From an uncultured Erysipelotrichaceae bacterium (GTDB taxonomy: Bacteria > Bacillota_I > Bacilli_A > Erysipelotrichales > Erysipelotrichaceae): a DNA stretch of 6,161 nucleotides. Shown here piece by piece: positions 1-4,750 of the stretch. The number at the start of each line of letters is the position of its first letter. Within the stretch, counting starts at the first letter, position 1. The position numbers were made by a program, and so were the translations under genes. The stretch covers positions 1-6,161 of the forward strand of contig CAMWMY010000080.1 of assembly GCA_947175465.1 (NCBI GenBank), written 5' to 3'. Under the pieces are notes generated by a model. The model did not search any database. It was not told the origin of the DNA and saw nothing but the letters and a program-made list of their open reading frames with translations.

Positions 1-7
1 GAAAATT

Positions 8-43
8 GATAGGCTTACAATGTAATTTCATTATAAGCCTATC
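8..43 (-). terminator. Stem-loop, possible intrinsic terminator
   Basis: Positions 8-22 pair with 29-43 around a 6-base loop. On the minus strand all 15 positions pair, one of them as G·U (18/33). On the plus strand the same position is a C·A mismatch, so the minus strand is the likelier transcribed one. The minus-strand tail reads AAUUUUC, a weak U-tract. It could end a minus-strand transcript or serve a gene beyond the left edge. Confidence 0.4.
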
Positions 44-65
44 CTTTATTAAAAAGAAATGATGT

Positions 66-124
66 AAAAAAAGATTACCTTTATCACATAATTGGGAAAT
101 ATTATATGCTTTTTTCAGTAATCT
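66..124 (-). terminator. Two-tier stem-loop followed by U-tract
   Basis: Read on the minus strand, an outer 7-bp stem (72-78 with 118-124) encloses an internal loop and an inner 8-bp stem (85-92 with 101-108). A run of seven U (72-66) follows. The inner stem has one G·U on the minus strand that becomes C·A on the plus strand, again favouring minus-strand transcription. The stem plus U7 fits an intrinsic terminator. It lies beyond the nearer metK terminator, so it may be a backup terminator, the end of a small RNA, or leader structure for a gene left of the window. Confidence 0.45.
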
Positions 125-182
125 CATTTTAATTTTTATATCCTATTTCATTCTCTTGTTTGCTAAGTTTCTTCTAATAAAC

Positions 183-227
183 AAAAAGCTATAATTCCAT
201 AGAATCTATCTACTTCATTATAGCTTT
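183..227 (-). terminator. metK intrinsic terminator
   Basis: An 11-bp perfect inverted repeat (185-195 with 217-227) separates 21 bases that can form a small inner hairpin. On the minus strand the stem runs into UUUUUGUUU. It starts 7 bases after the metK stop codon (two in-frame TAG codons in tandem at 236-231), so it is well placed to end the metK transcript. Confidence 0.75.
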
Positions 228-233
228 ACTCTA

Positions 234-1331
234 CTACATTTTTAATTTTTTCACTTGTTCCCAAGGAAACTCTTCTCTACCGAAATGTCCATAACAAGCA
301 GTTGCTTTATAAATTGGTCTGCATAAATCTAATTCTTTTAAAATATTGCATACATCAAAGTTAAAGTTTTGATGTATAATCGCTAAAATTTCTTCATCAC
401 TTTTCACTCCTGTGTGGAAAGTATCAATCATTATAGAAACAGGTTTTGCTTTTCCAATTGCATATGCAACTTGTATTTCACATTTACGCGCAAGTTTATT
501 GGCGACAATATTTTTCGCAACATAGCGACAGTAATAAGCAGCACTTCTATCCACTTTCGAGGGGTCTTTCGATGAAAAACATCCTCCTCCAATTCTTCCC
601 ATACCACCATATGTATCCACAACAATTTTCCTTCCTGTTGTACCGCTATCTCCAAAAGATCCTCCTACAACAAAACTTCCACTAGGATTGATAAGATATT
701 TAGTACGATCATCAAGGAATTTTTTATCCATCACAGGTTCAATAACTTCTCTCATAACAAGATCCGCTATTTCTGCTTGTGTTGCATGAGCAACGTGTTG
801 TGTAGATATTACAATCGTATCAATTCTTTTCACTTGATCGTTTTCATACTCTACTGATACTTGTGTTTTCCCATCAGGCAATAAAATATCACTGTTCTTT
901 CTTACTTCACTTAAACGTTTTGCTAAACGATGCGCATATTCAATTGCATAAGGCATAAAGTTAGGAGTATCATCACATGCATAACCAAACATGATTCCTT
1001 GATCTCCTGCTCCTAATTCTCCACCTTCATGTACAACCGCTTGATGAATTTCATTTGATTGCTTGTTTACTTTCACAAGTACTTGGTAATCTTCTTTATA
1101 CCCAATTTCTTTCATCACTGCTAAAGCGATTGCTTCATAATCTAAAGATGCTTTCGTATTGGCTTCTCCATAAACTAAAATAAGCTCATCTTTAATCGTA
1201 GCTTCCACTGCCATTTTACTTGCAGGATCTTGTTTTAATGCTTCATCCAAAATACTATCCGCAATTTGATCACATATTTTATCTGGATGCCCTTCTGTAA
1301 TACTCTCTGATGTAAATAAAAATTGTTTCAT
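234..1331 (-). CDS. metK: S-adenosylmethionine synthetase (methionine adenosyltransferase)
   Basis: This cytoplasmic enzyme joins methionine and ATP to make S-adenosylmethionine, the cell's main methyl donor, releasing phosphate and pyrophosphate. The 365 residues align end to end with the MetK family. Visible landmarks are the N-terminal SESITEGHPDK (His15, Asp17, Lys18), metal and substrate acidic residues Glu43 and Glu56, GAGDQGIMFGYA at 107-118, TGRK at 232-235 with DTYGG at 239-243, and the P-loop-like signature at 248-262 (Lys255, Lys259, Asp261, Arg262). The C-terminal ACYGHFGREEFPWE is also typical. It is about 20 residues shorter than E. coli MetK, mainly through shorter central loops and C-terminus. 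The signature reads GGGCFSSKDPSKVD instead of the common GGGAFSGKDPSKVD, but the catalytic residues remain. The start at 1331 has AGGAGG at 1342-1337, 5 bases upstream. A SAM riboswitch and terminator precede it, so expression should fall when SAM is plentiful. Confidence 0.97.
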   Translation of the reverse strand: MKQFLFTSESITEGHPDKICDQIADSILDEALKQDPASKMAVEATIKDELILVYGEANTKASLDYEAIALAVMKEIGYKEDYQVLVKVNKQSNEIHQAVVHEGGELGAGDQGIMFGYACDDTPNFMPYAIEYAHRLAKRLSEVRKNSDILLPDGKTQVSVEYENDQVKRIDTIVISTQHVAHATQAEIADLVMREVIEPVMDKKFLDDRTKYLINPSGSFVVGGSFGDSGTTGRKIVVDTYGGMGRIGGGCFSSKDPSKVDRSAAYYCRYVAKNIVANKLARKCEIQVAYAIGKAKPVSIMIDTFHTGVKSDEEILAIIHQNFNFDVCNILKELDLCRPIYKATACYGHFGREEFPWEQVKKLKM

Positions 1332-1344
1332 ACAATCCTCCTAT

Positions 1345-1375
1345 AAAAAAACCTTCTATCGAAAGAGAAGGTTTT
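1345..1375 (-). terminator. Riboswitch-controlled attenuator of metK
   Basis: On the minus strand a 10-bp stem (1375-1366 with 1357-1348) closes a loop containing UUCG and is followed by U residues down to 1345, just before the metK RBS. Its 5' arm overlaps UUCUCUU (1369-1363), which is exactly complementary to AAGAGAA (1399-1393), partly the 3' strand of aptamer helix P1. Two exclusive folds result: SAM bound gives P1 plus terminator (off); no SAM gives the antiterminator (on). The pairing is seen in sequence; the switching logic is inferred from known S-box leaders. Confidence 0.88.
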
Positions 1376-1396
1376 ATATGTTATATCCCATGTTCT

Positions 1397-1481
1397 CTTA
1401 TCGCTGTTAGCATTACCACCTTGTATATACAGGTTGGCGTGGGATCCGGCGAGCTAACTCTCTACCCCAACTCTTGATAAA
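1397..1481 (-). promoter_or_regulatory. SAM riboswitch aptamer (SAM-I clan, lacking P4)
   Basis: Reading the minus strand, P1 is UUUAUC (1481-1476) with GAUAAG (1402-1397). The hallmark AUCAAGAG follows. P2a is UGGGG (1469-1465) with UCCCA (1444-1440). P2b is GAG/CUC (1460-1458, 1453-1451) with loop UUAG, and between them is an asymmetric, kink-turn-like internal loop. The P2 loop UUAG (1457-1454) can form the pseudoknot with CUAA (1410-1407), where B. subtilis yitJ uses CUGG/CCAG. P3 contains CCAACC (1437-1432) and GGUGG (1420-1416), against the usual GCAACC/GGUGC, a compensatory swap. By alignment to the T. tengcongensis aptamer, the SAM-contacting positions G11, C44, A45, U57 and G58 are retained at 1473, 1436, 1435, 1418 and 1417. 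Only CAGC separates the pseudoknot from P1, so the P4 hairpin of SAM-I is missing, as reported for SAM-I/IV variants. It sits upstream of metK and an attenuator. Confidence 0.88.
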
Positions 1482-1491
1482 TAGCATATCT

Positions 1492-1520
1492 ATTAAACCA
1501 TATTTATATAAAAGTTACAA
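1492..1520 (-). promoter_or_regulatory. Candidate metK promoter
   Basis: On the minus strand TTGTAA (1520-1515) and TTTAAT (1497-1492) are spaced by 17 bases, which would start transcription a few bases before riboswitch helix P1. An alternative is TTGAAC (1556-1551), 16 bases, TAGGAT (1534-1529). Neither is a strong sigma-A match in such AT-rich DNA, so the exact promoter is uncertain. Confidence 0.35.
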
Positions 1521-1594
1521 GTATTTCTATCCTAATAATCTAAATATAACGTTCAAAAATATTATTTTTTGCGTTCTATACTAATGAAAATGAC

Positions 1595-1619
1595 AAAAGA
1601 GGCTATGTAAGCCTCTTTT
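1595..1619 (-). terminator. Symmetrical intrinsic terminator between adhE and metK
   Basis: A 10-bp perfect inverted repeat (1595-1604 with 1610-1619) with a 5-base loop is GC-rich at the loop end and A/T-rich at the base, so either strand ends in UUUU. On the minus strand the tail is CUCUUUUGUCAUUUUC. It most likely ends the adhE transcript about 140 bases after the stop codon and isolates metK, though it could act in both directions. Confidence 0.7.
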
Positions 1620-1679
1620 ATATGATATGAAAGTATATATGATAAGTTTAATTTTAATATTATGATAAAATTTACATTT

Positions 1680-1714
1680 CATCAAAGTACCGCTTTTTAA
1701 GCAATACTTCGATG
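1680..1714 (-). other. Long stem-loop in the adhE 3' untranslated region
   Basis: Positions 1680-1695 pair with 1699-1714 around a 3-base loop. On the minus strand all 16 positions pair, three as G·U; on the plus strand those three are C·A or A·C mismatches, so the RNA is read on the minus strand, in the adhE message. No good U-tract follows (AAAUGUAAAUUUU), so it is either a weak terminator or a 3'-end stabilising structure. Confidence 0.5.
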
Positions 1715-1758
1715 CTAGAAAAATAGAGAATTGGTAATAAAAGGAATTTAAACTAATA

Positions 1759-4386
1759 TTATTTTCCTTTGTATGCTTTTTCTAAAATAACTACCATGTC
1801 ATCAACCATTGGTAATTTAGGGTTTGCTGGTGAACATTGATCTTCATATGCTAACATCGCAACTTCATGAATATTTTCTTTCCACTCAGCTTCAGAAATT
1901 CCTTGAGCTTCAAAGTTCATTTGAATTCCTACAGTTTTTCCTAAGTTTTCACATGCTTTCGCAAAGCTTTCTACCCCTTGTTGTGGAGTTTCAGCTGGTA
2001 AGCCTAACATTTTCGCAATTTCTTGGTATTTTTCATCTGCTTTATAGTAGTTATATTTAGGCCATGTTGATAACTTACGAGGTTTTGTTCCATTGTAACG
2101 TACAATGTGTGGTAATAAAATTGCGTTTGCACGTCCATGAGGAACATGGAATTTTCCACCAATTTTATGAGCTAAAGAGTGGTTCATTCCTAGGAAAGCA
2201 TTAGCAAATGCCATCCCTGCAATACAAGAAGCATTATGCATTTTTTCACGTGCTTCTGGATCATCTTTTCCATATTTTACAGAACGTTCTAAGTTTTGGA
2301 AAATAAGTTTAATCGCTTGTAACGCTAATCCATCTGTAAAATCATTTGCTAATGTTGATACATAAGCTTCTACCGCATGTGTTAATACGTCCATACCTGT
2401 ATCAGCTGCAATAGCTGCTGGTAATCCCATTGTAAACATTGGGTCTACAATTGCCACTGTTGGTGTTAACGCATAGTCAGCTAATGGGTATTTTTTATTG
2501 TTTGCTTTATCTGAAATAACAGCAAATGGTGTTACCTCAGATCCTGTACCTGAAGTTGTCGCAATACAAACAAGTTTTGCTTTTTTTCCTAATTCTGGGT
2601 ATTGGAAAGCACGTTTACGAATATCCATGAATTTTTGTTTCAAGTCATCGAAATTAACTTCTGGGTGTTCATAGAATAACCACATTCCTTTAGCAGCATC
2701 CATACTTGATCCACCACCCAAGGCAATAATAGTGTCTGGGCAGAATGTTGACATAATTTCAACACCTTTTTTCACAGTTGTAATATCTGGATCTGGTTCT
2801 ACATCACAGAATAATTGAACAGATACTGGCTCATCTCTAAGATTTAATTGGTCAGTTATTTTATTTACAAATCCTAAATCAACCATAGAACGGTCTGTTA
2901 CAATCATTACACGATGAACATCTTTCATCTGTGTTAAGTATTCAATTGAATCTTTTTCAAAATATATTTTTGAAGGAACTTTAAACCATTGCATATTGTT
3001 TCTACGTTTCCCCACTTTCTTAATATTTAATAAATTAACAGCACTTACGTTGTTTCCAACAGAGTTTCCTCCATAAGAACCACAACCTAATGTCATAGAA
3101 GGTAAGAATGCATTATATACGTTTCCTATACCACCAAAAGTAGATGGTGAATTCCAAATAACACGGATTGCTTTTACACGTTTACCGAATTCTTTTGCTA
3201 ATTCTTCATTTGCTGTGTGGATCGCTCCAGAGTGTCCTAAACCGTGGAATTCTACCATTTGACAAGCTTTATTCATTCCTTCTTCAGAATCTTTTACTTT
3301 TAATAATGCTAGAACTGGTGATAATTTTTCACGTGTCATTGGTTCTTTAGATCCTACTTCTTTACATTCTACACAGATAATGTTTGTATCTTCTGGAACT
3401 TTGAACCCTGCTTCTTTCGCAATCCAAGATGCTGCTTTTCCAACAACAATTGGATTTAATTTTGCTTGTTCATAATCTTTTTCACTTTTTACACCGAACA
3501 TATAAGCTTCTAACATCGCTTTTTCTTTTGCATTTGCCATGTAGACACCATATGTTTTTATTTCTTTTACAAATTCGTCATATACTTCTTGATCCAAAAT
3601 AGCTGCTTGTTCAGAAGCACAAACCATTCCATTATCAAATGCTTTTGACATAACAATATCATGAGCAGCTTGACGAATGTTTGCAGTTTTTTCTACATAA
3701 GCAGGAACGTTTCCAGCCCCTACCCCTAAAGCAGGTTTTCCACATGAGTAAGCTGCTTTTACCATGGCATTTCCACCAGTTGCTAAAATAGTAGAAACTC
3801 CTTCATGGTTCATCAATGCACTTGTACCTTCCATACTTGGTTTTTCAATCCATTGAATACAGTTTTCAGGTGCTCCTGCTGCAACTGCTGCATCATATAC
3901 AATTTTCGCAGCTTGAATTGAACAAGAAACAGCACTTGGGTGAAATGAAAAGATAATTGGATTTCTTGTTTTTAAACAAATTAAAGATTTAAAAATTGCT
4001 GTTGAAGTTGGGTTTGTTGTTGGTACAATTCCACATACAACTCCTACAGGGTCTGCGATTTCAGTAATTCCTGTTACTGGATCTTCATTAATAATTCCAC
4101 ATGTTTTTAAGTTACGCATATTGTTTACAACGTGTTCACATGCAAATAAGTTTTTAGTAGCTTTATCTTCAAAAACTCCACGCCCTGTTTCTTTTACAGC
4201 AGCTAATGCAAGTTCACCGTGTTGGTCTAAAGCAGCTACACTTGCTTTCGCAACAATATAATCTACTTGTTCTTGGTTTAACTTTCTAAATTCTTCTAAA
4301 GCTTTTAAACCATTTTGAACTAATTGATTAACTTCAGCTTCTGGAGTTAATGTGTTTTCTGTTTTTTTCTCTTGGTTCTTTGTCAT
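1759..4386 (-). CDS. adhE: Bifunctional acetaldehyde-CoA/alcohol dehydrogenase
   Basis: AdhE reduces acetyl-CoA to acetaldehyde and then to ethanol, reoxidising two NADH per acetyl-CoA; family members form cytoplasmic helical filaments (spirosomes). The 875 residues are full length. The N-terminal aldehyde dehydrogenase half (about 15-450) shows GIVPTTNPTSTA at 119-130, the nucleotide loop GVGAGNVPAYVE at 221-232 and the catalytic Cys256 in NGMVCASEQ. A linker near 450-465 leads to the iron-dependent alcohol dehydrogenase half (about 466-875), with GGGSSMDAAK at 557-566 and iron ligands Asp666, His670, His736 and His750. These match E. coli Asp653, His657, His723 and His737 with a constant offset of 13. 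No catalytic residue is missing. The start at 4386 has GGGAGG five bases upstream. The promoter region carries two Rex-like operators, suggesting repression when NADH/NAD+ is low. It is monocistronic, separated from metK by a terminator. Confidence 0.97.
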   Translation of the reverse strand: MTKNQEKKTENTLTPEAEVNQLVQNGLKALEEFRKLNQEQVDYIVAKASVAALDQHGELALAAVKETGRGVFEDKATKNLFACEHVVNNMRNLKTCGIINEDPVTGITEIADPVGVVCGIVPTTNPTSTAIFKSLICLKTRNPIIFSFHPSAVSCSIQAAKIVYDAAVAAGAPENCIQWIEKPSMEGTSALMNHEGVSTILATGGNAMVKAAYSCGKPALGVGAGNVPAYVEKTANIRQAAHDIVMSKAFDNGMVCASEQAAILDQEVYDEFVKEIKTYGVYMANAKEKAMLEAYMFGVKSEKDYEQAKLNPIVVGKAASWIAKEAGFKVPEDTNIICVECKEVGSKEPMTREKLSPVLALLKVKDSEEGMNKACQMVEFHGLGHSGAIHTANEELAKEFGKRVKAIRVIWNSPSTFGGIGNVYNAFLPSMTLGCGSYGGNSVGNNVSAVNLLNIKKVGKRRNNMQWFKVPSKIYFEKDSIEYLTQMKDVHRVMIVTDRSMVDLGFVNKITDQLNLRDEPVSVQLFCDVEPDPDITTVKKGVEIMSTFCPDTIIALGGGSSMDAAKGMWLFYEHPEVNFDDLKQKFMDIRKRAFQYPELGKKAKLVCIATTSGTGSEVTPFAVISDKANNKKYPLADYALTPTVAIVDPMFTMGLPAAIAADTGMDVLTHAVEAYVSTLANDFTDGLALQAIKLIFQNLERSVKYGKDDPEAREKMHNASCIAGMAFANAFLGMNHSLAHKIGGKFHVPHGRANAILLPHIVRYNGTKPRKLSTWPKYNYYKADEKYQEIAKMLGLPAETPQQGVESFAKACENLGKTVGIQMNFEAQGISEAEWKENIHEVAMLAYEDQCSPANPKLPMVDDMVVILEKAYKGK

Positions 4387-4406
4387 AGTATCCTCCCAAT
4401 ATTAAT

Positions 4407-4424
4407 TTGTGATTATTTTCACTT
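4407..4424. promoter_or_regulatory. Second, weaker Rex-like operator
   Basis: On the plus strand TTGTGA, six A/T bases, TCACTT form a near-palindrome; 4 of 6 bases in the right half match the expected TCACAA. It falls downstream of the predicted adhE transcription start (about 4433), where bound repressor could block initiation or elongation. Its presence 67 bases from the better site supports it modestly. Confidence 0.45.
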
Positions 4425-4439
4425 GTTGTGCACATGCTT

Positions 4440-4468
4440 ATATTAACATATTCAAATTCATGTTTCAA
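4440..4468 (-). promoter_or_regulatory. adhE sigma-A promoter
   Basis: On the minus strand TTGAAA (4468-4463) is followed after 17 bases by TAATAT (4445-4440). This would start transcription near 4433 and give a leader of about 46 bases with a strong RBS. It is the best -35/-10 pair between adhE and the IS relic, and it lies between two Rex-like sites. Confidence 0.6.
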
Positions 4469-4473
4469 TACAT

Positions 4474-4491
4474 TTGTTAAAAAAATCACAA
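4474..4491. promoter_or_regulatory. Rex (redox-sensing repressor) operator of adhE
   Basis: The 18-mer TTGTTAAAAAAATCACAA has the Rex half-sites TTGT and ACAA with A/T-rich centre, close to the Firmicutes consensus TTGTTAA-N4-TTAACAA. It lies 5 bases upstream of the predicted -35 box. Rex releases DNA when NADH is high, and adhE is one of its classic targets. Rex itself is not encoded in the window. Confidence 0.75.
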
Positions 4492-4568
4492 ATTTTTATA
4501 TAAACCATTATTTTCTATTCATTATTTTCATTTTTTATACAAAAGTTCATAAAAAAAGCCATATGAAA

Positions 4569-4588
4569 TGAACCCCATTATTTGGATA
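4569..4588 (+). repeat. Left terminal inverted repeat of IS relic
   Basis: This 20-mer starts TGAACCCC and ends TTTGGATA. It precedes the orfA remnant by 27 bases, the usual place for the left end of an IS3-family element. Confidence 0.65.
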
Positions 4589-4615
4589 CCCCAATAAAGG
4601 AGGGTCATTTTTATT

Positions 4616-4684
4616 ATGGCAAAACTTACAAAAGAACAAAAAAGAGGATTCTATAGCAAGTGGAAAGAAGAATATCTACTATGA
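4616..4684 (+). pseudogene. Truncated IS3-family orfA (22 codons)
   Basis: The frame encodes MAKLTKEQKRGFYSKWKEEYLL and then TGA. The first nine residues match the common start of IS3-family orfA, the helix-turn-helix protein of the transposase; intact versions are about 90-170 residues. After the stop the same frame reads a few more codons and meets another stop, so the remainder is deleted or decayed. A GGAGG lies 12 bases upstream, rather far. It is the only gene-like sequence on the plus strand. No function is expected. Confidence 0.7.
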
Positions 4685-4730
4685 AGCGAAAAAATAACTT
4701 AAATAAAAAATATGATACTTAAGAGGAAAA

Positions 4731-4750
4731 TATCCAACAAATTTAGTTCA
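4731..4750 (+). repeat. Right terminal inverted repeat of IS relic
   Basis: It reads TATCCAA at its start and GTTCA at its end, the reverse complement of the left end at 15 of 20 positions. Its last three bases (TCA) are the TGA stop codon of the minus-strand gene at 4748-6058. Confidence 0.6.

Larger units (their letters stand above)
4569..4750 (+). mobile_element. 182-bp IS3-family relic with both ends (MITE-like)
   Basis: The element is bounded by imperfect 20-bp terminal inverted repeats, 4569-4588 and 4731-4750, with 15 of 20 positions matching after reverse complementing; both begin TGAAC and end GGATA. Inside the left end come an RBS (GGAGG, 4599-4603) and the first 22 codons of an orfA whose MAKLTKEQK start is typical of IS3/IS150-type orfA proteins. 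The rest of orfA and all of the DDE transposase orfB are gone, so it cannot move by itself. No clear 3-4 base target duplication flanks it (AAA left, CTT right). Right-end assignment rests only on the inverted-repeat match. Confidence 0.7.

Noticed and set aside
431..685. Open frames inside metK (minus 431-655 and plus 446-685)
   Set aside because: They lie wholly inside metK, whose protein is conserved along its full length. Neither shows a family motif and they are frame shadows.
1585..1611. Tiny plus-strand frame over the 1595-1619 hairpin
   Set aside because: It has eight codons, no RBS, and overlaps a terminator.
1824..3350. Plus-strand open frames 1824-2060 and 3168-3350
   Set aside because: They are antisense to conserved parts of adhE, encode Leu/Phe-rich peptides typical of the complement of AT-rich coding DNA, and have no supporting RBS or motif.
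4545..4549. GTTCA left of the IS relic as a second IS end
   Set aside because: Only five bases match the terminal repeat; the next bases do not continue it.
4545..4573. GTTCAT/ATGAAC inverted repeat as a terminator for the regulator gene
   Set aside because: The stem is only 6 bp with a 17-base loop, A/T-rich, and half of it is the IS end. It would be a weak terminator at best.
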